From Niveispirillum irakense DSM 11586 (GTDB lineage: Bacteria; Pseudomonadota; Alphaproteobacteria; Azospirillales; Azospirillaceae): a stretch of DNA of 64,000 nucleotides. The notes under the pieces were generated by a model. That model ran no database searches. It had not been told where the DNA came from and saw only the letters and a list, made by a program, of their open reading frames with translations. Every line of letters starts with the position of its first letter. The stretch's first letter is position 1. Of this stretch, positions 26,282 through 35,018 are shown one piece after another. The translations under genes were made by a program, and so were the position numbers. The stretch spans positions 248,001-312,000 of the forward strand of contig NZ_KE386933.1 in the NCBI RefSeq assembly GCF_000429645.1, in the 5' to 3' direction.

Positions 26282-27145
26282 ATGAGCGAACCATTGCTGA
26301 ATGTCACCGGCCTGACCATGCGGTTCGGCGGGCTGGTGGCGGTGGATGGCGTGAACCTGTCGGCTGATACCGGCCGCATCACCGCCCTGATCGGCCCCAA
26401 CGGGGCCGGCAAGACCACCATTTTCAACTGCCTGACCGGGTTTTACAAACCCACCTCGGGCGAGCTGTCCCTGTCACACCCCACCCGCGGCAAGGTCAGC
26501 TTGCAGACGCTGCCGGGTTATCAGGTGGCCCGCCACGGGGTGGTGCGCACCTTCCAGAATATCCGCCTGTTCCCGCGCATGACGGTGCTGGAAAACCTGC
26601 TGGTCGCCCAGCATGTCGGGCTGATGCGGAAATCTGTACTGGGTGTTGCCGGGCTGCTGGGCCTGAAGGGCTGGCGCACAGCCCAGAAAGAAGCCATCGA
26701 GCGGGCCCGCTTCTGGATCAACCGGCTGGATTTGGCAGCCGTCGCCAATGAGGAGGCGGGCAACCTCTCCTATGGGATGCAGCGGCGGGTGGAAATCGCC
26801 CGCGCCATGAATACCGATCCGCTGCTGCTGTGCCTGGATGAACCGGCGGCCGGTCTAAACCCGCGGGAGACGGCGGCGCTGGGGGAGTTGCTTCAGGGTA
26901 TCCGGGCTGAATTCGGCATCGGCATCCTGTTGATCGAGCATGACATGAAGCTGGTGATGGGCATTTCCGACCATATCCATGTGGTGGAATATGGCCGCAA
27001 GATCGCGGAGGGCACGCCCGAGCAGATCCGCACCGATGAGCGCGTGATCAAGGCCTATCTGGGCGAACCGGATGAGGAAGAATTGCCAGCCGTTGTGGCT
27101 GCCGATATCGCCGAAGTGGCTGCGGGCGAAGGAGACCGGGTATGA
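26282..27145 (+). CDS. livG: Branched-chain amino acid ABC transporter ATPase LivG
   Basis: 287-aa ABC ATPase. Walker A GPNGAGKTT is near residue 38, the family loop GVVRTFQNIRLFPRMTVLENLLVAQH at about 83-108, signature NLSYGMQRRVEIARAM, Walker B LLLCLDEPAAGLN, and H-loop LLIEHDMKLVMGI. The C-terminus carries an extra acidic tail of about 20 residues (EPDEEELPAVVAADIAEVAAGEGDRV) beyond the usual end. It starts 3 bases after livM and overlaps livF by ATGA. Confidence 0.96.
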   Translation: MSEPLLNVTGLTMRFGGLVAVDGVNLSADTGRITALIGPNGAGKTTIFNCLTGFYKPTSGELSLSHPTRGKVSLQTLPGYQVARHGVVRTFQNIRLFPRMTVLENLLVAQHVGLMRKSVLGVAGLLGLKGWRTAQKEAIERARFWINRLDLAAVANEEAGNLSYGMQRRVEIARAMNTDPLLLCLDEPAAGLNPRETAALGELLQGIRAEFGIGILLIEHDMKLVMGISDHIHVVEYGRKIAEGTPEQIRTDERVIKAYLGEPDEEELPAVVAADIAEVAAGEGDRV

Positions 27146-27861
27146 GCCTGCTGCAACTGACGGGGGTCCGTACCAATTACGGCCCCATCGAGGCCCTGCG
27201 CGGCGTGGATGTGACGGTGGAGCAGGGGGAGATCGTCACCCTGATCGGCGCCAATGGGGCTGGCAAATCCACCCTGTTGATGACCATCTGCGGCCAGCCC
27301 AAGCCGGCAGCGGGCAGCATCGTCTTTGACGGGCGTTCCATCGTCGATCTGCCGCCGCATGAAACCGCCAAGCTGGGCATCGCCCAGGTGCCGGAAGGAA
27401 GGCGCATCTTCCCGCGCATGACGGTGTTTGAAAACCTGCAACTGGGGGCCACGCTGGGCGACCCGGCCAATTTCGACGCCGACATCGCCTATTGCTTCGA
27501 CCTGTTTCCCATCCTGCAAAAGCGCCGGGACCAGCGGGCGGGCACCCTGTCGGGCGGGGAACAGCAGATGCTGGCCATTTCCCGCGCGCTGATGAGCCGT
27601 CCGCGCCTGCTGCTGCTGGATGAACCCTCGCTGGGGCTGGCCCCCTTGATCATCCGCCGTATCTTCGATGTGATCGCCGATCTGAACAAGACGCGGGGGA
27701 TGACCATTCTGCTGGTGGAGCAGAACGCCTATCACGCCCTGAAACTGGCCCACCGCGCCTATGTGCTGGCCCAGGGCCAGGTGGTGCTGCAGGGGGCGGG
27801 GCCGGAACTGCTGGCCAATCCAGAGGTGCGGGCGGCCTATCTGGAAGGCGGGGCGCATTGA
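27142..27861 (+). CDS. livF: Branched-chain amino acid ABC transporter ATPase LivF
   Basis: 239-aa ABC ATPase, partner of LivG in the heterodimeric motor. Walker A GANGAGKST, the LivF-type IAQVPEGRRIFPRMTVFENLQLGA, signature TLSGGEQQMLAISRAL, Walker B LLLLDEPSLGLAP and the H-loop near TILLVEQNAYHALKLAHRAYVLAQG are all present. It ends the operon; a hairpin follows about 40 bases on. Substrate is probably leucine/isoleucine/valine or a related compound such as urea or short amides, since LivHMGF systems vary. Confidence 0.96.
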   Translation: MSLLQLTGVRTNYGPIEALRGVDVTVEQGEIVTLIGANGAGKSTLLMTICGQPKPAAGSIVFDGRSIVDLPPHETAKLGIAQVPEGRRIFPRMTVFENLQLGATLGDPANFDADIAYCFDLFPILQKRRDQRAGTLSGGEQQMLAISRALMSRPRLLLLDEPSLGLAPLIIRRIFDVIADLNKTRGMTILLVEQNAYHALKLAHRAYVLAQGQVVLQGAGPELLANPEVRAAYLEGGAH

Positions 27862-27900
27862 GGTTTTAGAGTTGGTCAGGTCAGGTTGGATCAACTTCTA

Positions 27901-27930
27901 CCGTCACCCCGGCCTTCGCCGGGGTGACGG
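27901..27930. repeat. Perfect 13-bp palindromic hairpin between livF and the GNAT gene
   Basis: CCGTCACCCCGGC (27901-27913) pairs with GCCGGGGTGACGG (27918-27930) around CTTC. This 'GTCACCCCGGC-cttc' type sequence is a common short intergenic repeat in alphaproteobacteria, here sitting between convergent genes. It could act as a bidirectional mRNA end. Confidence 0.7.
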
Positions 27931-27971
27931 GAAAACCCTTTCCATCTGCACCCAACAAATTTCGCGCCCCG

Positions 27972-28589
27972 CTACAAATCCCGCACCGTGACATCCGGCA
28001 TCGTCGCCCAATCGTCCCGCAGGATGCCATAGAGCAGGTGGTCGGCCCATTTGCCGTCGATGCGCAGATAGGCGCGGGCATAGCCTTCGCGGGTGAAGCC
28101 CACCTTTTCCAGCAGGCCGCTGCTGGGGCCATTGGTCGGCAGGCAGGCGGCTTCCACCCGGTGCAGGCCCAATTGCCCGAAGGAAAAAGACAGCAGCAGC
28201 TTTGCCGCTTCTGAAATATAGCCACGACGGGCATAGGGCCTGCCGACCCAATAGCCCATGGTACCCATCTGGGCCACGCCGCGGCGGATATTGGTCAGGC
28301 TGATGCCGCCGACCAGCTTTTCATCCCCCTGGGCGAAAACCAGGAAACTGTAAGCCTCATCCTCCCGCCATTCCGAGGCCTGCCGGCGCAGGCGGCGCAG
28401 GAAACTGTCGCGGGTCAGGGCGTCCGGGGGCCATGTCGGCTCCCACGGGGCCAGGAAATCCCGGCTCTCCTCCCGCACGGCCACCCATTCCCGCCAGTCA
28501 CGCGGCTGGGCGGGGCGGATATGGACATGGGGGCCATCCACCCGCATGGGCGGCGGGCTGAGCAACCCGTCGGGGATCAGTCGGATCAT
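27972..28589 (-). CDS. GNAT-family acetyltransferase, RimJ/RimL type
   Basis: 205-aa acetyl-CoA-dependent N-acetyltransferase. HIRPAQPRDWREWVAVREESRDFLAPWEPTWP and the DSFLRRLRR stretch are typical of RimJ-like proteins that acetylate protein N-termini. MGYWVGRPYARRGYISEAAKLLLSFSFGQLGLHRVEAACLPTNGPSSGLLEKVGFTREGYARAYLRIDGKWADHLLYGIL is the acetyl-CoA and substrate core. It is last in the thrC-M16-GNAT group. Target unknown. Confidence 0.88.
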   Translation of the reverse strand: MIRLIPDGLLSPPPMRVDGPHVHIRPAQPRDWREWVAVREESRDFLAPWEPTWPPDALTRDSFLRRLRRQASEWREDEAYSFLVFAQGDEKLVGGISLTNIRRGVAQMGTMGYWVGRPYARRGYISEAAKLLLSFSFGQLGLHRVEAACLPTNGPSSGLLEKVGFTREGYARAYLRIDGKWADHLLYGILRDDWATMPDVTVRDL

Positions 28590-28637
28590 GCCCTGGCACC
28601 TCCCCTTAACCGGTTGTTCCCCCGCCGCATCCTGGGA

Positions 28638-29942
28638 TCAGGCCGCCAGCCGGCCGGCAATGTCGCCGTAGCTTTCCAGCCCTTCCAGCGGCCCCAGCGC
28701 CGTGACGGTGGGGGTGGTGCCGAAGATGCGGTCGGCGCAGGCCGCCACATTTTCCAGCGTCACCGCATCCAGCCGGGTCACGATTTCCGCCGGGGGAATC
28801 AGGCGGCCATAGGTCAGCAGGTGGGAGCCCAACTGTTCGGCCCGGTTGGTGGTGCTTTCCAGCCCCATCAACTGGCTGGCCTTCAACTGGGCACGGGCGC
28901 GGACCAGTTCTTCCGCCGTCAGGGTGCGGGACAGTTTGCGCACTTCCTCGCAGACCACGGGCACCAGTTCAGATGTGCTTTCCGGGCCGGTGCCGGCATA
29001 GATGCCAAACACGCCGCTATCGCTCATCGACCAGTTGAAGCTGTGGATGGAATAGACCAGCCCGCGCTTTTCCCGCACTTCCTGGAACAGGCGCGACGAC
29101 ATGCCCCCGCCCAGCAGGGTAGACAGGACCATGGCATTGTAAAGGTCGGGATCGGTGCTGGCGATACCGTTGAAGCCCAGCAGCAGGTGGGTTTGCTCCA
29201 GGTCGCGATCCTCGCGGAACTCCCCGCCCTGATAGCGGCCCGCCTCACTGTCGGCCATCTCGCCGGTCGGCAGATCGGCGAACAGGCGCAGGGCCATTTC
29301 CACCGCATCCTCGTGCCGCACATTGCCGGCCGCCGCCAGCACCATGTTGCTGGCGACATAGCGGCCACGGACATAATCGGACAGGGACGCGCGCGGCAGG
29401 GAGAACACGATCTCCGCCGTGCCCAGCACCGGGCGGCCCAGCCGCTGCTGCGGGAAGGCGGTGGCCAGGAAATGGTCATAGACGATATCGTCGGGCGTAT
29501 CCTCCGCCTGACCGATCTCCTGCAAGATGACCTGGCGTTCCTTCTCCAACTCCCCTTCATCGAACAGCGGATGCTGCACCATGTCGGCCAGGATACCCAG
29601 CGCCAAGCCGAAATCCTCTTTCAGCACCTTGGCGTAATAGGTGGTCTGCTCACGCCCCGTATAGGCGTTGAGATGGCCGCCCACATTCTCAATCTCCGCC
29701 GAGATGGCGAAGGCATCGCGGGTGGGCGTGCCCTTGAACAGCATATGTTCAACCAGATGGGCCACGCCATTGGCGGTCAGCGGCTCATGCCGGCTGCCGA
29801 CCCCGATCCACACGCCGGTGGTCACGGTTTCCACATGCGGCATCGTATCGGTGGCCACGCGCAAGCCATTCGGCAGGGTGGTGATGCGGATATTGGCGGG
29901 AAGGGGGAAGGGGCTTTCGCTCACGTTCAGGTAATCTTCCAT
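28638..29942 (-). CDS. M16-family zinc peptidase (processing-peptidase type)
   Basis: 434-aa peptidase of the M16 family, close in form to mitochondrial processing peptidase beta. The inverted zinc motif HLVEH is at residues 62-66 with the distal Glu expected near residue 142, and the N-terminal LPNGLRVATDTMPHVETVTTGVWIGVGSRHEPLTANGVAHLVEH is characteristic. SATSSRLFQ-like and Gly-rich parts are seen in the second half. The TGATG overlap with thrC shows translational coupling. The pair thrC-M16 is common in alphaproteobacteria, but the substrate is not known. Confidence 0.93.
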   Translation of the reverse strand: MEDYLNVSESPFPLPANIRITTLPNGLRVATDTMPHVETVTTGVWIGVGSRHEPLTANGVAHLVEHMLFKGTPTRDAFAISAEIENVGGHLNAYTGREQTTYYAKVLKEDFGLALGILADMVQHPLFDEGELEKERQVILQEIGQAEDTPDDIVYDHFLATAFPQQRLGRPVLGTAEIVFSLPRASLSDYVRGRYVASNMVLAAAGNVRHEDAVEMALRLFADLPTGEMADSEAGRYQGGEFREDRDLEQTHLLLGFNGIASTDPDLYNAMVLSTLLGGGMSSRLFQEVREKRGLVYSIHSFNWSMSDSGVFGIYAGTGPESTSELVPVVCEEVRKLSRTLTAEELVRARAQLKASQLMGLESTTNRAEQLGSHLLTYGRLIPPAEIVTRLDAVTLENVAACADRIFGTTPTVTALGPLEGLESYGDIAGRLAA

Positions 29943-31351
29943 CAGGCGTCGGTACGGGCCACGCGGGCGCGGGCACGGACATGGTTTTTCAAAATCTGGA
30001 TATCATTAGGCAGGATGTCCATCCTCTCCTGACGATCATAGAGATCGGCAAGGTGACGGGGCAGGGGCGGGCGCACACCCGTGGCCTTTTCCACCGCATC
30101 GGGGAACTTGGCCGGATGCGCCGTGCCCATCACCACCACGGGGATGGACGGGTCCAGGTCGCTGGCCTGGGCCGCCGCCACGCCCACGGCGCTGTGCGGA
30201 TCAACCAGATAGCCCGACCCTTCATAGGCTTGCTTCATCACGGCCAATGTCTCTTCCGTGTCGCAGCGATAGCCCTCAAACAGCTCCCGCACGCGGTCCA
30301 ACTGGCCCTGGCTCACCTCAAACCGACCAGTTTTGCGGAAACCATCCATGCACTGGGCCACGGCGGCACCGTCGCGGTCCATCAGATCGAACAGCAGCCG
30401 TTCGAAATTGCTGGAAACCTGGATATCCATCGACGGGCTGATGGTCGGCTGCACCCCATCGGCCTGCATCGCACCGGTGGCGAAGAAGCGGGCCAGAATG
30501 TCATTCTCGTTGGTGCCGACGATCAGGCGCTTCACCGGCACGCCCATCTGGCGGGCGGCATAGGCGGCATAGACATTGCCAAAATTGCCCGTGGGCACGG
30601 CAAAGGCCATTTCCCGATCCGGTGCGCCCAATGCCACGGCAGCGGCAACGTAATAAACGATCTGGGCCATGATGCGGGCCCAGTTGATGGAATTGACCGC
30701 CGACAGGTTCAGCGCATCGCGGAACGGCTGGTCGTTGAACATCGCCTTCACGGCGTCCTGGCAATCATCAAACGTGCCCTGAAGGGCGACGTTATGCACG
30801 TTGCTGGACAGCACCGTCGTCATCTGCCGGCGCTGCACTTCTGACGTGCGGCCCTGCGGATGCAGGATGACGATATCCACCCGCTCCCGATCGCGGCACG
30901 CCTCAATCGCGGCCGAGCCGGTGTCGCCGCTGGTGGCACCGACGATGGTGACGCGGCTGTCCTTCTTGGCCAGCACATGGTCGAACAACTGGCCCAGCAA
31001 CTGGAGCGCCACATCCTTGAAGGCCAGGGTCGGCCCGTGGAACAGTTCCATCATCCAGGTGCGCTGGTCGATCTGCACCAGCGGCACCACGGCCTTGTGG
31101 GCGAAGCTGCCATAGGCGGCAGTGACCAGCGGTGCGAAATCCTCACGGCTGATGGTCCCGCCCAGGAAGGGGAGCATCACCTCCACCGCCAGTTCGGCAT
31201 AGGTCAGCCCCCGGAACCGGCGCAAATCATCGGCGCTGAGACGCGGCCACGCGGCTGGCACATAGAGACCGCCATCGCGGGCAAGCCCCGCCAGCAGGAC
31301 ATCATCGAAAGCCAAAGCCGGGGCCTGACCGCGCGTGCTGATATAGGACAC
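29942..31351 (-). CDS. thrC: Threonine synthase
   Basis: 469-aa PLP enzyme converting O-phosphohomoserine to threonine. The PLP lysine is Lys112 in HGPTLAFKDVALQLLG, and the phosphate-binding ATSGDTGSAAIEA is near residue 143. The opening MSYISTRGQAPALAFDDVLLAGLARDGGLYVP is the class-II (proteobacterial/yeast-type) threonine synthase N-terminus. ATG at 31351. It leads a thrC-M16-GNAT operon; the next gene (+ strand) begins 245 bases to the right. Confidence 0.97.
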   Translation of the reverse strand: MSYISTRGQAPALAFDDVLLAGLARDGGLYVPAAWPRLSADDLRRFRGLTYAELAVEVMLPFLGGTISREDFAPLVTAAYGSFAHKAVVPLVQIDQRTWMMELFHGPTLAFKDVALQLLGQLFDHVLAKKDSRVTIVGATSGDTGSAAIEACRDRERVDIVILHPQGRTSEVQRRQMTTVLSSNVHNVALQGTFDDCQDAVKAMFNDQPFRDALNLSAVNSINWARIMAQIVYYVAAAVALGAPDREMAFAVPTGNFGNVYAAYAARQMGVPVKRLIVGTNENDILARFFATGAMQADGVQPTISPSMDIQVSSNFERLLFDLMDRDGAAVAQCMDGFRKTGRFEVSQGQLDRVRELFEGYRCDTEETLAVMKQAYEGSGYLVDPHSAVGVAAAQASDLDPSIPVVVMGTAHPAKFPDAVEKATGVRPPLPRHLADLYDRQERMDILPNDIQILKNHVRARARVARTDA

Positions 31352-31596
31352 CTTATACCCACCCGTTTTTGAGCAACCGTTCTGCGGGCGCTACCCTACC
31401 GACGGGTATGGCATACACGCAAGAACCGCCGCACCCCCCGCTGTGCTGACGGCTCATGCCTGCCCCGCCCAAGACGGTTCAGGCTGGCGCGCCGGGGTGT
31501 GGCAATCGTTTCTGATTACAGTTGCATGATTGTGTTTCCCTGCACCCGTGCTGAAGCTACACTCTTTCCGGGCCGGCGACACGGGGCGGGTGGACG

Positions 31597-32166
31597 ATGG
31601 GCTATGTGGGTATCTTCCTGACAGCGGGGGTGATTGGCGTGGCCGCCTATATCTTCGCCTATCTTGTCGCCCGGCTGATGGAAAGCTCCGTTCAGTCGCG
31701 GCCGGAACTGCGTCAGGCAGAAGAAGTGCTGCCCCGTCGGTCCCTGCTGGAGGCCAAGTTCGACAACCGCCGGAGCGAACGCAAGGCCCGGCTGACCCAA
31801 CTTCAGAGTGAGATTGCCGAGCTGCGCCGTCGCCGTTTTATCCAGGATAAGTTGCTGGCCGATGCAAAGCGGGAGGCGCAGGCCCCGGTGCGGGTGATCG
31901 GTGCGGAGGGGCGGGCCCTGCTGCGCTTTCGCGCCTGGATGGTCAACCGGCAGGTTCAGGCTGCCGCCGCCGAGCGTAAACACCATCCGCTGCTGGATAC
32001 GGAATGGGCGTCGCCGCAGATTGTGGAGGTCTGGGCTGACAATCTGACCGATGCCAAGCGAGAACTTCAGCGCTTTTTCCCCATGCCGTTGGGTTTCGCT
32101 GTCTTGAATATCAATATCGCGCTGTCGCCGGAATTGGTGGCCGCTGATGCCGCGGCCAATGGCTGA
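31597..32166 (+). CDS. Membrane-anchored coiled-coil protein, unknown
   Basis: 189-aa protein I do not recognise. One N-terminal membrane segment (about 5-27, IFLTAGVIGVAAYIFAYLVARL), then a basic/acidic helical region (about 35-95) with RRSERKARLTQLQSEIAELRRRR, so a coiled coil in the cytoplasm is likely. The C-terminal half (about 100-170) is a compact domain with PVRVIGAEGRALLRFRAWMV and PQIVEVWADNLTDAKRELQRFFPMPLGFAVLNINIAL. It is followed 26 bases later by a second protein of similar plan, so the pair probably works together. Confidence 0.6.
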   Translation: MGYVGIFLTAGVIGVAAYIFAYLVARLMESSVQSRPELRQAEEVLPRRSLLEAKFDNRRSERKARLTQLQSEIAELRRRRFIQDKLLADAKREAQAPVRVIGAEGRALLRFRAWMVNRQVQAAAAERKHHPLLDTEWASPQIVEVWADNLTDAKRELQRFFPMPLGFAVLNINIALSPELVAADAAANG

Positions 32167-32192
32167 TCGCGGTAAGGGGAGGGCATAGCGAA

Positions 32193-32723
32193 ATGTCCAT
32201 CTCCTTGATACTCGTCGCCATCTTCGTTGTTGGCGGCCTCGCCTTTGGGGCGGAGCAAGGAATGCGCCGTCTGCGCCAGGCCAGGCACCGGTTTCAGGCG
32301 GTGATGACCCGGATGCGTCAGCAATCCCTGCGTCTGCGCCTGGCGGCCCGCGAAAGCATGGTGCTGGGCCGGGAACTTCGTCATTACCAGCGCACCGCTG
32401 ACCTTCTGGAAGAAGAACTGAACCGCCACGAGGAGGAGTTGGCCGACCTGTCCCAACCCCATAACCGGATATTCGTGCTGGATGAGCGGCGCGCCGCCGG
32501 GGATGTGGCATGGCTGGTGACGCTGGATTCTGCCCCGCCGACGCCGGAAACCAGGGAAATGCCGCCCTGGGTCGGTCCTCGCCGCTTCCGCGTCTGGGGC
32601 AGCGAGGAAGCGGGCGTGCGCACCAAGGTGGAACGGCGATATCCACCGGAGGCCGGCTTCACCATTGTCAGCATGGCACCGGCACACAGCACCGGTCCCG
32701 CCACCGCGGCGGCCCATGGCTGA
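32193..32723 (+). CDS. Membrane-anchored coiled-coil protein, unknown (partner)
   Basis: 176-aa protein, not recognised. A membrane segment at residues 3-22 (ISLILVAIFVVGGLAFGAEQG) is followed by an Arg-rich coiled coil (about 25-85: RLRQARHRFQAVMTRMRQQSLRLRLAARESMVLGRELRHYQRTADLLEEEL). The C-terminal part (about 90-165) is a small mixed domain (FVLDERRAAGDVAWLVTLDS, PRRFRVWGSEEAG). It follows the first protein closely. The same architecture in two adjacent genes suggests an envelope complex. Confidence 0.58.
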   Translation: MSISLILVAIFVVGGLAFGAEQGMRRLRQARHRFQAVMTRMRQQSLRLRLAARESMVLGRELRHYQRTADLLEEELNRHEEELADLSQPHNRIFVLDERRAAGDVAWLVTLDSAPPTPETREMPPWVGPRRFRVWGSEEAGVRTKVERRYPPEAGFTIVSMAPAHSTGPATAAAHG

Positions 32724-32746
32724 AACCCTGGCGGAAGCGGTGGGCC

Positions 32747-33007
32747 TTAGTATTTCGCGACCGCACTGGTGCGACCGGCGGCCACCATTTCCAGGGCACT
32801 GTCATCCAGCTCATCCCCCTGGGCTGCCATCCATTCATCTACCTGTGCCGCCTCCAGCGACAGGCCCCGGGCGGCGGCCAGATCAATAATGGCGGCAGTG
32901 CGCGCGTCCGCGTCGGGCAGGGCCGAAAGCGTGTCCATCTGCGCCTTATCGGCCTGCAGGGCGGTGGCGAACTGGATGATGTCGGCGGAAAAGGCGGTGC
33001 CGGTCAT
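32747..33007 (-). CDS. Nif11-like leader-type small protein
   Basis: 86-aa acidic protein resembling the Nif11 family: an amphipathic helix with IIQFATALQADKAQMDTLSALPDADARTAAIIDLAAARGLSLEAAQVDEWMAAQG, then ELDDSALEMVAAG (residues 65-77), the usual leader end. The tail after the AG is just RTSAVAKY, which has no Cys, Ser/Thr only two. Nif11-type leaders often precede modified peptides, but no lanthionine synthetase, radical SAM protein or peptidase-exporter is near, so it may also be a nitrogen-fixation-type protein of unknown function. ATG at 33007 with AGGAG upstream. Confidence 0.6.
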   Translation of the reverse strand: MTGTAFSADIIQFATALQADKAQMDTLSALPDADARTAAIIDLAAARGLSLEAAQVDEWMAAQGDELDDSALEMVAAGRTSAVAKY

Positions 33008-33114
33008 AGCGGGGCGCTCCTGGGGCTGGGGACGGTCCCATCATGCAGCCATTTACAGCCGCGCGCAGTCCCTTTCCCCTATGCCGCCGGCCCTGTTGGG
33101 CTATGCCAGCAGGA

Positions 33115-33744
33115 TCACCCGGCCTGTTTGGCTTCCAGCACGGCCTGGCGCAGCAGGGCCAGCCGGTCATTGCCATAGACCATTTCCCGGCCCGCCACGA
33201 CAAAGCTGGGCACACCGAAACAGCCGGCCTTGACGGCATTGGCAACATATTCCGCCTGCAGGCGCTCTGTTTCCGCCTCTTCCATCATGGGGCCGAACAG
33301 ATGCGGCTCAATCCCGGCCGTGTCATTGGCAATGCGCAGGCACAGCGCATCATCGGCGGGCGACGCGCCATCGACGAAGATCGCCTTCATCAGCGCGCGG
33401 GCGAAAACCTGTCCGGCATCGAACCGCCGCGCCGCCACGCAGGCCAGCGCCAGACGCGGCGGGTTGGGCATCAGCACATCGGCATAATGGCGGAAGGGCA
33501 CATTATACAGCCGCGCGAACCGCTCCAGATCCTGGCGGCGATAATCGGGGCGGAACTGGCCGGAATGGGGACTGGCCTGTTCCAGGTCATAGCCGGCGGC
33601 CTTGATCAGCATGCGGGCGGAAACGGGATACCAGTCCACGCGGCAGCCGGTTTCCACTTGCAGCTTCATCATCTGCGTGCCGGCCAGATAGGCATAGGGG
33701 CTGGCGGGGCTGAAATAGAAATCGACAATGACGGGGCCGGGCAT
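33115..33744 (-). CDS. 2-hydroxychromene-2-carboxylate isomerase family (DsbA fold)
   Basis: 209-aa thioredoxin-fold protein of the HCCA isomerase/kappa-GST group. The N-terminus DFYFSPASPYAYLAGTQMM is the family signature, where a Ser replaces DsbA's CxxC (so no disulfide chemistry), with the GCFGVPSFVV cis-Pro strand near the end. Such enzymes use glutathione in aromatic degradation, but neighbours do not show such a pathway. ATG at 33744 is placed at the conserved MPGPVIVDFYF start; a longer frame is less likely. Confidence 0.88.
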   Translation of the reverse strand: MPGPVIVDFYFSPASPYAYLAGTQMMKLQVETGCRVDWYPVSARMLIKAAGYDLEQASPHSGQFRPDYRRQDLERFARLYNVPFRHYADVLMPNPPRLALACVAARRFDAGQVFARALMKAIFVDGASPADDALCLRIANDTAGIEPHLFGPMMEEAETERLQAEYVANAVKAGCFGVPSFVVAGREMVYGNDRLALLRQAVLEAKQAG

Positions 33745-33939
33745 CGTTCTGGCTCTTGAAGAGAGGAAGGGATCACATCCCCCACCTCTGCCAGCCCCCG
33801 CCGCCCGATGCAAGCGGCCCCGCCATCCTTTCCCTGGGCAGGGATGTGGAAAGGGATATTGGTCGCGATGTTATGCAACCTGTTTGCGACTGTTGATTTT
33901 GCCCCCGCCTTTGGGGCAGAGTGCGGGCCGCCTTGGTGG

Positions 33940-34015
33940 GGGCCTGTAGCTCAATGGTTAGAGCCGGCCGCTCATAACGGTCTGGTTGGGGGTTCAAGTC
34001 CCTCCGGGCCCACCA
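33940..34015 (+). tRNA. tRNA-Ile (anticodon CAU, lysidine type)
   Basis: Acceptor GGGCCTG/CGGGCCC, D-arm GCTC-AATGGTTA-GAGC, anticodon stem GGCCG/CGGTC with loop CTCATAA, T-arm GAGGG-type stem, discriminator A and encoded CCA (34013-34015). The CTCATAA loop is the mark of minor tRNA-Ile2, in which C34 is converted to lysidine by TilS so that it reads AUA, rather than methionyl tRNA. tilS is not in the window. The ubiE gene follows. Confidence 0.93.
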
Positions 34016-34170
34016 ATTTCCTTCAATAGTCACCCTATACGCGAAGCCAACCGGCGCCATGATGGCGCTTGGCGTGTGCTGCCTAAGCCCGCCCGTGCCA
34101 AATGCCCGCAGGCGGTGCCCCCTCCGGCCTGCTTCCCACGGGGGCGGGTTGCGGCTATGGTGCTGGCATC

Positions 34171-35007
34171 ATGAGCGACGCACGCATCGACAATGGCGCC
34201 CCCAGCGGTGCCGCCGGCCAAAGTGCCGGCACCAACCCGCCCCGTCCCCCCGCTGGCGAGGAAGGGCGATTCTTCGGGTTTCGGGAAATTGACCCGACCG
34301 AAAAGGCGCCACTGGTTCAGGGCGTGTTCGGCAGTGTTGCCAGCAAATATGATGTGATGAACGATCTGATGTCGATGGGCGTCCATCGGCTGTGGAAAGA
34401 CATGTTCGTCGATCACGTCAATCCGCGCGCCGGGGAGGCGCTGCTGGATGTGGCGGGCGGTACCGGCGATATCGCCTTCCGCCTGAAGAAAAAGGCCCCC
34501 GACGCCGCCGTCACGGTCTGTGACCTGACGGAAGCCATGGTCCGCGTCGGGCGGGACCGGGCCATTGATCAGGGGCAGGTCCAGCGCGAGGCTGGCGGCA
34601 TCGACTGGACCGTCGGCAATGCGGAAACGCTGCCTTTCACCAGCCGGTCGATGGATGCCTATACCATCGCGTTCGGCCTGCGCAACGTGACCCATATCGA
34701 CAAGGCGCTGGCGGAGGCGCGGCGTGTGCTGAAGCCGGGCGGGCGCTTTTTCTGCCTGGAATTCAGCCATGTCGTGATCCCGGTCCTGCGCGACCTGTAC
34801 GATGCCTATTCCTTCAACCTGTTGCCCAAGCTGGGCCAGATGGTGGCCGGCGACCGCGACAGCTACCAATATCTGGTGGAAAGCATCCGCCGTTTCCCCG
34901 AACAGCAGGCGCTGTGCCGCCGGATTGAGGCGGCGGGCTTTACCCAGGTGAAGGCGCGCAACCTGTCCGGCGGCATTGCCTGCATCCATTCCGGCTGGCG
35001 CATCTAA
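34171..35007 (+). CDS. ubiE: UbiE: ubiquinone/menaquinone C-methyltransferase
   Basis: 278-aa SAM-dependent methyltransferase (COQ5/UbiE). Motif [15 protein letters not shown], the conserved [19 protein letters not shown] segment, motif [40 protein letters not shown], and the C-terminal [32 protein letters not shown] are all present. The N-terminus carries a Gly/Ala/Pro-rich extension of about 35 residues. ATG at 34171. It leads ubiE-ubiB-mobB/moeA, of which the first two are steps of ubiquinone synthesis. Confidence 0.96.
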   Translation: MSDARIDNGAPSGAAGQSAGTNPPRPPAGEEGRFFGFREIDPTEKAPLVQGVFGSVASKYDVMNDLMSMGVHRLWKDMFVDHVNPRAGEALLDVAGGTGDIAFRLKKKAPDAAVTVCDLTEAMVRVGRDRAIDQGQVQREAGGIDWTVGNAETLPFTSRSMDAYTIAFGLRNVTHIDKALAEARRVLKPGGRFFCLEFSHVVIPVLRDLYDAYSFNLLPKLGQMVAGDRDSYQYLVESIRRFPEQQALCRRIEAAGFTQVKARNLSGGIACIHSGWRI

Positions 35008-35018
35008 GGCCCCTATCC

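Noticed and set aside
28521..30032. A 503-codon open frame opposite the M16 peptidase
   Set aside because: The peptidase motifs on the other strand are unmistakable; the antisense frame has no domain.
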